NCBI RefSeq assembly: GCF_946221145.1
Contig: NZ_CAMIOH010000068.1
Coordinates: forward strand, 1-15,474
DNA: 15,474 nt
Direction of reading: 5' to 3'
DNA from: an uncultured Paracoccus sp.
GTDB taxonomy: Bacteria; Pseudomonadota; Alphaproteobacteria; Rhodobacterales; Rhodobacteraceae
The position numbers and the translations under genes were made by a program. The notes under the pieces were generated by a model. It saw only the letters and a list, made by a program, of their open reading frames with translations, made no database searches and was not told the origin of the DNA. Shown here one piece after another: positions 6,984 to 14,107 of the stretch. Each line of letters starts with the position of its first letter. Positions within the stretch are counted from its first letter, which is position 1.

Positions 6984-8954
6984 TCAGGCCTCGGCTTCGG
7001 CGGTGTCCACGGGCGCGGGATCCTCAGCCTTTTTGCGGCGCGTGCGTTTCGGCTTGGGCGCGGCTTCGGCCTCTGCTTCGGGCGCGGCGGCTTCCGCGGT
7101 TTCGGCTTTCTTGCGGCGGGTCCGCTTGGGCTTTTCGGCAGGCTCGGCGGTGGCTTCGGGCTGGGCCTCTGCCGTGACCTCGGCCTTCTTGCGGCGGGTG
7201 CGTTTCGGCTTCGGCGCCTCCTCGGCCACAGGTTCCGGGGCAGGGGCCTGTTCCACAGCGTCGCTTGCAGGCGTTTCCGGGGCCGGAGTGTCCAGGGCGA
7301 CATCCTGCACGGTCTCGGGTGCGGCGGTGTCGATCACGCCCTCTGAGGTGGCTTCTGATTTCCGGCGGCGGTTGCGGCCACGGCGCGGCTTGTCGGTCTG
7401 GCCTTCGGCGACGGGCTGGGCCGCTTCGGTGGCGCGCGGCCGGTCGTCGCTTTCCGGTGCGGTCGAGGCAAGCGCGCGGCGCAGTTCCACCAGCATGAAT
7501 TCCGGGACGTGATCGCCCATGCCCATCACGGCTGGACCGCGATTGTCCTGATGCCGACCGCGCCGATCTTCGCGGCGGTCCTGCCGGCGATCCTCGCGGC
7601 GGTCCGGGCTGCGGTCCTGCGTCCGGTCGTCGCGACGCTCCTCGCGGACGGGTTCACGGCGGGCCTCGTGCTGTGCGGGTTCGGCTTCGCGCGCATCGCG
7701 GCGCTCTTCGTCCCGGCCGCGGGATTTATCACGGCCACGGGACTTGTCGCGGCCAGGCCGGCGATCGTCCCGGCCTGCGTTGCGGTCGGTTTCGGACAAG
7801 GTAAATCCTTCAGGCAGGGAGGCGCGGGGCAGGGTCTGCTTGACCAGGTTTTCGATGGCGGCCAGGTATTTTTCGTCGGACGGGGTGGCGATGCTGAAGG
7901 CGCTGCCCAGACGACCCGCCCGGCCGGTGCGGCCGATCCGGTGGACGTAATCTTCGGCATGGGACGGCAGGTCATAGTTGAAGACATGGCTGACCGCCGG
8001 AATGTCCAGGCCCCGCGCGGCTACGTCGGACGCGATCAGGAATTTCAGCGTGCCGTCGCGAAAGCTTTCCAGCGTCCGGGTGCGGTGGCTCTGATCCAGG
8101 TCGCCATGGATCGGCGCCGCGTCATAGCCGTGCTTGGCAAGCGACTTGGCCAGGATGTCCACGTCGGTCTTGCGGTTGCAGAAGATGATGGCGTTCTTCA
8201 GCCCCTCACCCTCGCCGTCGATCAGGGCGCGCAGCAGGTCGCGCTTCTGCTTGGCGGCAAGGTCGCGGCGGGTCGGGGTCAGTTCGACCAGCTTCTGGGT
8301 GATGGTTTCGCTGGTGGTGGCCTGGCGCGCGACCTCGATCCGTTCGGGGGCGTGCAGGAAGGTGTTGGTGATGCGCTCGATTTCCGGCGCCATGGTGGCG
8401 CTGAAGAACAGCGTCTGGCGGGTGAACGGAGTCAGCTGGAAGATGCGTTCGATGTCGGGGATGAAGCCCATGTCCAGCATCCGGTCGGCTTCGTCCACGA
8501 CCATGATCTGCACCCCGGTCAGCAGCAGCTTCCCACGCTCGAAATGGTCCAGCAACCGGCCCGGCGTGGCGATCAGCACGTCCACGCCCCGGTCGATCAG
8601 CTTGTCCTGTTCGCCAAAGCTGACGCCGCCGATCAGCAGCGCCTTGGTCAGGCGGGTATGTTTCGCATAGGTATCGAAGTTTTCGGCAACCTGGGCGGCC
8701 AGTTCGCGGGTCGGGCACAGCACCAGCGACCGCGGCATCCGCGCGCGGGCGCGGCCGCGGCCCAGCATGGTGATCATCGGCAGCACGAAGCTGGCGGTCT
8801 TGCCGGTGCCTGTCTGCGCGATCCCCAGCACGTCGCGGCCTTCAAGCGCGGGCGGGATGGCGCCGGCCTGGATCGGCGTCGGCGATTCATACCCGGCCTC
8901 GGCGATGGCCTTCAGCACGTTGGGATCAAGCTTCAGATCAGAGAATTTCGTCAT
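6984..8954 (-). CDS. RhlE-like DEAD-box ATP-dependent RNA helicase with long charged C-terminal tail
   Basis: Unwinds short RNA duplexes using ATP; such proteins act in ribosome assembly, mRNA decay and cold adaptation. The two RecA-like domains (about 1-375) show the Q motif (GYESPTPIQ, 21-29), AQTGTGKT (46-53), PTRELAAQ (81-88), DEAD (154-157), SAT (185-187), ARGLDIP (313-319) and HRIGRTGRAGR (338-348). The tail (390-656) is low complexity: an Arg/Asp-rich stretch with GRDKSR twice and an 8-residue duplication (451-466), a less biased island GMGDHVPEFMLVELRRAL (478-495), then acidic Ala/Glu spacers with three KRTRRKKAE blocks. Length 656 is well above the core enzyme because of this tail. 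GGAAAG about 8 bases before the ATG may be the ribosome site. The upstream leader may be regulatory. lnt follows after 9 bases. The exact subfamily is tentative. Confidence 0.94.
   Translation of the reverse strand: MTKFSDLKLDPNVLKAIAEAGYESPTPIQAGAIPPALEGRDVLGIAQTGTGKTASFVLPMITMLGRGRARARMPRSLVLCPTRELAAQVAENFDTYAKHTRLTKALLIGGVSFGEQDKLIDRGVDVLIATPGRLLDHFERGKLLLTGVQIMVVDEADRMLDMGFIPDIERIFQLTPFTRQTLFFSATMAPEIERITNTFLHAPERIEVARQATTSETITQKLVELTPTRRDLAAKQKRDLLRALIDGEGEGLKNAIIFCNRKTDVDILAKSLAKHGYDAAPIHGDLDQSHRTRTLESFRDGTLKFLIASDVAARGLDIPAVSHVFNYDLPSHAEDYVHRIGRTGRAGRLGSAFSIATPSDEKYLAAIENLVKQTLPRASLPEGFTLSETDRNAGRDDRRPGRDKSRGRDKSRGRDEERRDAREAEPAQHEARREPVREERRDDRTQDRSPDRREDRRQDRREDRRGRHQDNRGPAVMGMGDHVPEFMLVELRRALASTAPESDDRPRATEAAQPVAEGQTDKPRRGRNRRRKSEATSEGVIDTAAPETVQDVALDTPAPETPASDAVEQAPAPEPVAEEAPKPKRTRRKKAEVTAEAQPEATAEPAEKPKRTRRKKAETAEAAAPEAEAEAAPKPKRTRRKKAEDPAPVDTAEAEA
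7023..7214 (-). repeat. Three 78-bp-period repeats encoding KRTRRKKAE blocks in the helicase tail
   Basis: The blocks lie at 7179-7214, 7101-7133 and 7023-7058, encoding residues 581-592, 608-618 and 633-644. The RTRRKK core starts at residues 585, 611 and 637, an exact 26-residue spacing. The basic cores are conserved at protein level with differing codons, while the Ala/Glu/Pro spacers have diverged. Confidence 0.8.
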
Positions 8955-9099
8955 TCAGGGGCTTTCCAAGACTTCAACGCCGGTCATGCCGGCGCGATGC
9001 GTTCCACCGCCGCGAAGCCCGGATGGCTTGGTGCGGCCTGTAATGGGACGCAGACTCGCACGCCCCTTCAGTCGGCCCGCCGGATGCAGGCCATGCCAC
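8955..9099 (-). promoter_or_regulatory. Candidate structured leader upstream of the DEAD-box helicase
   Basis: If transcription starts from the -35/-10 proposed near 9100-9128, the helicase message has a leader of about 140 bases. It holds a 6-bp perfect hairpin (8978-8994, loop TCATG on the plus strand), a 5-bp hairpin AAGCC/GGCTT (9015-9029) and a long-range GGCCTG/CAGGCC pair (9035-9040 with 9087-9092). Long 5' leaders are known for RNA helicases and cold-shock genes elsewhere; function here is inferred. Apart from a tiny reading frame ending at the helicase start, I see no gene in it. Confidence 0.35.
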
Positions 9100-9128
9100 G
9101 CGTTAGACCAAGTGGACGGCCACGTCAA
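9100..9128 (-). promoter_or_regulatory. Possible helicase promoter
   Basis: On the minus strand TTGACG (9123-9128) is a good -35 match. TAACGC follows at a 17-base spacing (9100-9105) as a poor -10, or TCTAAC at 15 bases (9102-9107) as a better -10 with short spacing. Weak evidence by eye. Confidence 0.25.
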
Positions 9129-9189
9129 TGTTTTGACGGGGTTTTGAGGTGGAAACATCGCGGAAAGGACAGGTTCCGGGGGCTTTGTG

Positions 9190-9217
9190 TTGACCGCGCC
9201 CCGCCGCAGACGATAAC
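9190..9217 (+). promoter_or_regulatory. Possible argS promoter
   Basis: TTGACC (9190-9195), a 16-base spacer and GATAAC (9212-9217) resemble a sigma-70-type promoter, placed about 25 bases before the argS ATG. The short distance implies a very short leader that still contains the AGGAAAG ribosome site (9233-9239). Confidence 0.4.
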
Positions 9218-9241
9218 CGGCAGGGGACAGTCAGGAAAGCG

Positions 9242-10987
9242 ATGATGAACCTATTCACCGATCTGCGCGGCGTCGTGCTGGCCGCGCTGGACCAGATGAC
9301 GCAGGCAGGCGAGCTGCCGCAGGGCCTTGATTTCGCCAATGTCGCGGTCGAGCCGCCGCGCGATCCGGCCCATGGCGACATGGCCACCAATGCCGCGATG
9401 GTGCTGGCCAAGCCCGCCGGGATGAAGCCGCGCGACATCGCCGACCGGCTGGCCGCCCGCCTGACCGATCCGCGCATCGCGGCGGCCGAGGTCGCGGGCC
9501 CTGGCTTTCTGAACCTGCGCCTGTCCCCCGCCGTCTGGCAGGGTGTCGTTGCCACCGCGATCCGGCAAGGCGCGGATTTCGGCCGATCCGCGATCGGCGC
9601 GGGGCAAAAGGTCAATGTGGAATTCGTCAGCGCCAATCCCACCGGCCCGATGCATGTCGGCCATGTGCGCGGCGCGGTCTTCGGCGATGCCCTGGCGAAT
9701 CTGCTGGCGTTTTCGGGCCATGACGTGACGCGTGAATATTACATCAACGACGGCGGTGCGCAGGTCGATGTGCTGGCCCGGTCCGCCTATGAGCGTTACC
9801 GCGAGGCCAACGGGCTGGAGCCGGAAATCCGCGAGGGGCTGTATCCCGGCGATTATCTGATTCCGGTGGGCGAGGCACTGAAGGCGCAATACGGCGACAG
9901 CCTGCTGAACAAGCCCGAATCAGACTGGCTGGCCCAGATCCGCGATTTCGCGACGGACGCCATGATGGCGATGATCCGGCAGGATCTGGCGGCGCTGGGC
10001 GTGCGCATGGATGTCTATTCCAGCGAAAAGGCCCTGTACGGCACCGGCCAGATCGAGGCCGCGATCAAGCGGCTGGAGGATCTGGGTCTGATCTATCGCG
10101 GTGTCCTGGAACCGCCCAAGGGCAAGCTGCCCGAGGACTGGGAGGAGCGTGAGCAGCTTTTGTTCCGGTCCACCGCCCATGGGGACGACGTGGACCGGCC
10201 GATCCAGAAATCGGACGGGGCATGGACCTATTTCGCGCCCGACATCGCCTATCACTGGGACAAGATCGACCGGGGCTTTGACGCGCTGATCGACGTGTTC
10301 GGCGCCGATCACGGCGGCTATGTGAAGCGGATGCAGGCGGCGGTCGCGGCGCTGTCGGAAGGGCGGGTTCCGCTGGACATCAAGCTGATCCAGCTGGTCA
10401 AGCTGTTCAAGAACGGCGAGCCGTTCAAGATGTCGAAACGCGCCGGCACCTTCGTCACCCTGCGCGACGTGGTCGAGGAAGCGGGCGCGGATGTGACCCG
10501 CTTCATCATGCTGACGCGCAAGAACGACGCGGCGCTGGATTTCGACTTTGCCAAGGTGCTGGAACAGTCCAAGGACAACCCGGTCTGGTATGTCCAATAC
10601 GCCAGTGCGCGGGTCCATTCGGTGCTGCGCCGGGCCGCTGATTCGGGCATCGACGCGGGTGATTCGGCCTTGGCCGCTGCGGATCTGGCGCAGTTGTCGC
10701 ATCCGGCGGAACTGGATCTGGCGCGGAAAGTGGCGGAATGGCCGCGGCTGGTCGAACATGCCGCCCGCGCCCACGAACCGCACCGGATCGCCTTTTTCCT
10801 CTATGAGATCGCGTCGGACCTGCATTCGCTGTGGAACCGCGGCAACGACGACACGTCCCTGCGCTTCGTGCAGGATGGCGATCCGGCAACGTCGCAAGCA
10901 AAAATCGCGCTGGTGCGTGCAGTTGGCGTTGTTATTTCAAGCGGTCTCGCTATCCTTGGGGTCACGCCGGTCAAGGAAATGCGCTGA
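9242..10987 (+). CDS. argS: Arginyl-tRNA synthetase
   Basis: Charges tRNA-Arg with arginine using ATP, in the cytosol; a class I aminoacyl-tRNA synthetase. The 581-residue protein has the N-terminal tRNA-binding domain, the signature NPTGPMHVGH (HVGH at 138-141), the KMSKR loop (396-400) and the C-terminal anticodon-binding domain with the usual closing GLAILGVTPVKEM. Length is typical. Two adjacent ATGs (9242 and 9245) are possible; AGGAAAG at 9233-9239 serves either, and the first was chosen. It starts the plus-strand run; the SPOR gene follows after 74 bases. The neighbourhood argS, SPOR, nagZ, scpA, scpB is familiar to me from Rhodobacteraceae, though the coupling of argS to septal and chromosome genes is unexplained. 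Confidence 0.97.
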   Translation: MMNLFTDLRGVVLAALDQMTQAGELPQGLDFANVAVEPPRDPAHGDMATNAAMVLAKPAGMKPRDIADRLAARLTDPRIAAAEVAGPGFLNLRLSPAVWQGVVATAIRQGADFGRSAIGAGQKVNVEFVSANPTGPMHVGHVRGAVFGDALANLLAFSGHDVTREYYINDGGAQVDVLARSAYERYREANGLEPEIREGLYPGDYLIPVGEALKAQYGDSLLNKPESDWLAQIRDFATDAMMAMIRQDLAALGVRMDVYSSEKALYGTGQIEAAIKRLEDLGLIYRGVLEPPKGKLPEDWEEREQLLFRSTAHGDDVDRPIQKSDGAWTYFAPDIAYHWDKIDRGFDALIDVFGADHGGYVKRMQAAVAALSEGRVPLDIKLIQLVKLFKNGEPFKMSKRAGTFVTLRDVVEEAGADVTRFIMLTRKNDAALDFDFAKVLEQSKDNPVWYVQYASARVHSVLRRAADSGIDAGDSALAAADLAQLSHPAELDLARKVAEWPRLVEHAARAHEPHRIAFFLYEIASDLHSLWNRGNDDTSLRFVQDGDPATSQAKIALVRAVGVVISSGLAILGVTPVKEMR

Positions 10988-11005
10988 CCTTTACAAAGCG
11001 CCCCC

Positions 11006-11048
11006 GCCGGTTGGAACGGGCAGTCAAGTTCAAGTCGGATCAACCGGC
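11006..11048 (+). repeat. Inverted repeat in the argS-SPOR spacer
   Basis: GCCGGTTG (11006-11013) and CAACCGGC (11041-11048) are perfect 8-bp arms around 27 bases, with a smaller GAAC/GTTC pair inside (11014-11017, 11028-11031). The 3' arm runs into the GGCA-repeat ribosome site of the next gene. No T-run follows. It may be an attenuator or an RNA structure affecting translation of the SPOR gene. Confidence 0.4.
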
Positions 11049-11060
11049 AGGCAGGCAGGC
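11046..11060 (+). repeat. GGCA tetranucleotide repeat at the SPOR-gene ribosome site
   Basis: GGCA is repeated 3.75 times, ending one base before the ATG at 11062. AGG triplets within it are the only ribosome-site candidates for this start. The copy number is low. Confidence 0.5.
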
Positions 11061-11061
11061 T

Positions 11062-12189
11062 ATGGCAGTGATGGATTTCCGCGAAGGCGGCTATGTGTTC
11101 TCGCGTCACAAGGTGAAGCGCGAATTCTCTTACGACCAGGGCAACTGGGACCAGTCGCAGGGCGATCCGTCGCGATTCGCGGCCGATCCGCAACCGGGTG
11201 ACAGCCTGACGGCGCGATTCGCCCGGCTGACCCATTATCTGGGCGCGGTGGCGTCGGTGGCGCTGATGGTCGGGCTGATGGTCTGGGGCTGGCAACTGGT
11301 GTCGCGCGACGTGTCGGGCGTGCCGGTGATCCGGGCCATCATCGGCGATGCGCGCACGGCGCCGTCCGATCCGGGCGGTGAGCTGACGAACTATACCGGC
11401 TATGCGGTCAATACCGTGGCCGAAGGGACCGATCACCAGCCGACCCAGCAGGTCGCCATCGCGCCCGCGCCGGTCGGCCTGTCGGATGAAGACGTGGCGA
11501 TGGGCCAGCTTGGCGCAACCTCCCGCCAGCCGACCGCCGTGTCGGAAACCCCGCTCAGCTTCGACGGCGAACCCATCGTGCCGCTGTCCGACAGCGAGGC
11601 CCGTGCCATGGCGCAAGCCCAGGCCGAGGCGCAGCGGCTGGCCCTGGCCGACAGCGCGGTCCAGGAGGCCGCGATCAGCGACGCGCCCGCCAGCGAAGGC
11701 CCCGTGAACGAGGCGCTGACCGACGAAAACGGCGCCCCCGCCCAGGCCGCCGCCATTGCCGAGGCTTTGGCGATGGCCCAGGCCGAGGCCAATCCTGGCG
11801 TGCTGACCGCCTCGACCCGGCCCGCGCCGCGTCCGCGCAGCACCCGCGTCGCCTCGGCCGGGACCACCGCCACCGACGCCCGTCCCGTGGCCGCCGAAGC
11901 GCGCCCCGAGGCCGCGCCGGAAGCCGCGCCCGCCCCGGTATCGCAGGCCAGCGGCCCGCAGGTTCAGCTTGGCGCCTTCGACAGCAGCGCCATTGCCTCC
12001 AGCGAATGGAACCGGCTGATGAACAAGCATGTCGTCTTCGGCGGCAAGCAGCAGGTGATCCAGCAGCACCAGTCGAATGGCCGCACCTTCTGGCGTCTGC
12101 GCGTCGCGGGCTTCGATTCGCTGGGCGAGGCGCGGCAGTTCTGCGCGGCGCTGAAATCGGCGGGCACGGACTGCCTTGCCCTGAACTGA
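11062..12189 (+). CDS. Single-pass inner-membrane SPOR-domain protein
   Basis: SPOR domains bind peptidoglycan strands lacking stem peptides, which are enriched at the division septum. The 375-residue protein has a charged cytoplasmic N-terminus (1-55), one membrane segment (about 60-80), a long low-complexity periplasmic linker rich in Ala, Pro and Glu (about 100-297), and a C-terminal SPOR domain (298-375) starting PQVQLGAF and containing WRLRVAGF and EARQFCAAL. Two cysteines in the domain (C361 and C371) could form a disulfide. The ATG at 11062 was chosen because it follows a ribosome-like AGG tract and avoids overlap with argS; a start at 10831 in the same frame would overlap argS by 157 bases. 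Its TGA overlaps the nagZ ATG by one base. It resembles FtsN-type or other septal SPOR proteins only in architecture, so no symbol is given. Confidence 0.9.
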   Translation: MAVMDFREGGYVFSRHKVKREFSYDQGNWDQSQGDPSRFAADPQPGDSLTARFARLTHYLGAVASVALMVGLMVWGWQLVSRDVSGVPVIRAIIGDARTAPSDPGGELTNYTGYAVNTVAEGTDHQPTQQVAIAPAPVGLSDEDVAMGQLGATSRQPTAVSETPLSFDGEPIVPLSDSEARAMAQAQAEAQRLALADSAVQEAAISDAPASEGPVNEALTDENGAPAQAAAIAEALAMAQAEANPGVLTASTRPAPRPRSTRVASAGTTATDARPVAAEARPEAAPEAAPAPVSQASGPQVQLGAFDSSAIASSEWNRLMNKHVVFGGKQQVIQQHQSNGRTFWRLRVAGFDSLGEARQFCAALKSAGTDCLALN

Positions 12190-13178
12190 TGCCGGCGAAT
12201 GCCACGATCCTGGGCGGCATTGCCGGGACCAGCCTGACCGCGGCCGAGCGGGATTTCTTTCGTGCGGCCGATCCCTGGGGCTTCATCCTGTTCGGCCGCA
12301 ACGTGGCCGACCCCGACCAGCTTCGCCGCCTGACCGGCGACCTGCGCGACGCGGTGGGCCGCGATGCGGTCATCACCGTCGATCAGGAAGGTGGCCGCGT
12401 GCAGCGCCTGCGCGGCCCGTGCTGGACCGACTGGCCCGCCCCGCTGGACCAGGCCGCCGCCGGACCGCGCTCGATGTGGCTGCGTTATCACCTGATCGGG
12501 CGGGAATTGCGCGCGGTCGGAATCGACAGCAATTGCGCCCCCACCCTGGACGTGGCGCAGGCCGATACCCATCCTTTCCTGCGGGACCGCTGCCTTGGGC
12601 ATGATCCTGCCACCGTCGCCATGCTGGGGCGCGCGGCTGCCGATGGACTGCTGACGGCAGGCGTCTTGCCGGTGATGAAGCACATGCCGGGCCATGGCCG
12701 CGCGATTGCCGACAGCCATCACGACCTGCCCACGGTCGCGGCGGCGGCGGACGACCTGGATGCGATGGATTTCGCGCCGTTCCGCGCCTTGGCCGACCTG
12801 CCGATGGGAATGACCGCGCATATCCGCTTTACCGCCCTGGACGACGCCCCTGCCACCGCATCGGCCCGGATGATCGCCCTGATCCGCGACCGGATCGGGT
12901 TCGACGGCCTGCTGATGACCGACGATATCACCATGAACGCCCTGTCGGGGACCGAAGCCGAACGCGCCGCGGCCTCCATCGCGGCGGGCTGCGATGTGGT
13001 CCTGCATTGCAACGGCACGATCGCCAGCATGGAGCCGGTGGTGGCCGCCGCTGGCCCGATGACCCCGGACGCAGAGCGCCGCGCCGATGCCGCCCTGGCG
13101 CAGCGCCGCCCGCCGCAGGATCAGGACACCGGCACATTGATGGCCGAATGGCGCGGCCTGACCCGCGCCATCGCCTGA
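12189..13178 (+). CDS. nagZ: Beta-N-acetylhexosaminidase NagZ (GH3)
   Basis: Cleaves N-acetylglucosamine from anhydro-muropeptides in the cytosol during peptidoglycan recycling; in some bacteria its product signals beta-lactamase induction. The 329-residue protein shows VDQEGGRVQR (64-73), KHMPGHG (164-170), the catalytic-loop sequence ADSHHDLP (174-181) and MTDDITM (243-249) with the expected nucleophile aspartate. No signal peptide is seen, consistent with a cytosolic enzyme. The ATG at 12189 shares its A with the TGA of the SPOR gene (TGATG), pointing to coupled translation; the frame is open further upstream to 12006, but that would lie inside the SPOR gene. A septal peptidoglycan-binding protein next to a recycling enzyme makes functional sense. 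A post-stop repeat and inverted repeats follow. Confidence 0.95.
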   Translation: MPANATILGGIAGTSLTAAERDFFRAADPWGFILFGRNVADPDQLRRLTGDLRDAVGRDAVITVDQEGGRVQRLRGPCWTDWPAPLDQAAAGPRSMWLRYHLIGRELRAVGIDSNCAPTLDVAQADTHPFLRDRCLGHDPATVAMLGRAAADGLLTAGVLPVMKHMPGHGRAIADSHHDLPTVAAAADDLDAMDFAPFRALADLPMGMTAHIRFTALDDAPATASARMIALIRDRIGFDGLLMTDDITMNALSGTEAERAAASIAAGCDVVLHCNGTIASMEPVVAAAGPMTPDAERRADAALAQRRPPQDQDTGTLMAEWRGLTRAIA

Positions 13179-13227
13179 CCCTTTTTCTTCACGACAATAT
13201 CCTTGGGTCAGGGCCCGCAGGGTCAGG
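13174..13227 (+). terminator. Inverted and direct repeats after nagZ, possible terminator
   Basis: CCTGACCC (13174-13181, overlapping the nagZ stop) pairs with GGGTCAGG at 13205-13212, and a second identical GGGTCAGG lies at 13220-13227. The intervening 23 bases include TTTTTCTTC. The two right arms could compete for one left arm. It is not a classical stem plus T-run, and scpA follows within 65-80 bases, so termination may be partial. Confidence 0.4.
13182..13202 (+). repeat. Copy 2 of the short post-stop repeat (after nagZ)
   Basis: Begins three bases after the nagZ TGA: TTTTTCTTCACG followed by ACAATATCC. It matches the stretch after the lnt stop at 18 of 21 positions, in the same orientation relative to the upstream gene. 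It lies in the loop of the CCTGACCC/GGGTCAGG inverted repeat. Confidence 0.6.
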
Positions 13228-13279
13228 GGCGCTTGCCTTGACTCCGGCCGGGGCAGGGCAGACCCTGACGCGCATGACT

Positions 13280-13285
13280 GAAAGG
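13280..13285 (+). promoter_or_regulatory. Ribosome binding site favouring the GTG start of scpA
   Basis: GAAAGG lies 6 bases before GTG at 13292. The alternative in-frame ATG at 13274 has no purine-rich site at a suitable distance, so the GTG is preferred. Confidence 0.5.
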
Positions 13286-13291
13286 CCCCCC

Positions 13292-14107
13292 GTGACCGCC
13301 ACCAGCGACATCCCCCATCTGCGCCCGGTGCCCGATGCCGATGCGGTCGCGCAGCGGCGTGCGGATGAATCCCTGATCGTCGATGTGGACGGCTATGAAG
13401 GCCCGCTGGATTTGCTGCTGACGCTGGCGCGGGTCCAGAAGGTGGATCTGATGAAGATCTCGGTCCTGCATCTGGCCGAACAATATCTGGCCTTCGTGGA
13501 CCAGGTGCGCGCCCTGCGGATCGAACTGGCTGCCGATTATCTGGTGATGGCGGCCTGGCTGGCCTTTCTGAAATCGCGCCTGCTGCTGCCCCCCGATCCC
13601 CAGGCCGAAGGCCCCTCGGCCGAGGACATGGCCGCTCATCTGGCCTTTCAGCTGGAACGGCTGGCGGCGATGCGCCAGGCGGCGGCGCAGCTGATGGGCC
13701 GCGACCGGCTGGGGATCAGCCGATTCTCTCGCGGGGCGCCGGAAACGGTTGCCCGCAGGCGGCGCACCGAATGGCAGGCCGGGCTGATCGACGTGATGCG
13801 CGCCTACGCCCGGCTGAAGACGCGCGACGAATTCCGCCCCTATGCCTTCGACCGCCAGGATGTGTTCACCATGGAACAGGCGCTCGACCGGCTGCGCGGG
13901 CTGATCGGCTATGCGGGCGGCTGGACCGATCTGGCGGACTTCCTGCCTGACGGCTGGAACGGGCAGGGCGCGCGCCGCCGGTCGGCCACGGCAGCGACCT
14001 TTGCGGCCTCGCTGGAGCTTGCGCGGCAGGGCCGGATCGAGATACGGCAGGCCGATGCCTTCGCCCCCATCAGCCTTCGCCGCAAAGCCGTGACCGACCA
14101 GCCGTGA
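13292..14107 (+). CDS. scpA: Segregation and condensation protein A (kleisin)
   Basis: Kleisin subunit that bridges SMC heads in the condensin-like SMC-ScpAB complex for chromosome compaction and segregation. With the GTG start it has 271 residues; an ATG at 13274 would give 277. The N-terminal SMC-binding region begins with the family hallmark DGYEGPLDLLLTLAR (33-47), followed by helices including LAEQYLAF and AADYLVMAAWLAFLKSRLLL. A basic stretch RRRRTEW follows, then a central linker and a C-terminal winged-helix-like segment (FTMEQALDRL to the end) that contacts the SMC head in homologues. It overlaps scpB by 4 bp. The 95-113 bases between nagZ and scpA hold repeats rather than a clear promoter, so it may be cotranscribed with nagZ. 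The smc gene is not in the window. Confidence 0.95.
   Translation: MTATSDIPHLRPVPDADAVAQRRADESLIVDVDGYEGPLDLLLTLARVQKVDLMKISVLHLAEQYLAFVDQVRALRIELAADYLVMAAWLAFLKSRLLLPPDPQAEGPSAEDMAAHLAFQLERLAAMRQAAAQLMGRDRLGISRFSRGAPETVARRRRTEWQAGLIDVMRAYARLKTRDEFRPYAFDRQDVFTMEQALDRLRGLIGYAGGWTDLADFLPDGWNGQGARRRSATAATFAASLELARQGRIEIRQADAFAPISLRRKAVTDQP

Noticed and set aside
5445..7346. 633-codon plus-strand frame opposite lnt and the helicase tail
   Set aside because: Overlaps the whole of lnt and low-complexity helicase sequence; the product is compositional noise.
8955..9158. 67-codon minus-strand frame covering the helicase leader
   Set aside because: No ribosome site at its start and it overlaps the proposed promoter; only the last 11 codons were kept as a possible upstream frame.
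7509..9245. 578-codon plus-strand frame opposite the helicase
   Set aside because: Antisense to conserved DEAD-box motifs and also crossing the intergenic region; no recognisable domain.
10831..11061. Upstream extension of the SPOR protein
   Set aside because: In frame and open, but would overlap argS by 157 bases and has no homology-like content; ATG at 11062 is better placed.
10801..12069. 422-codon minus-strand frame opposite argS end and the SPOR gene
   Set aside because: Gly/Arg-rich shadow of the Ala/Pro-rich SPOR linker.
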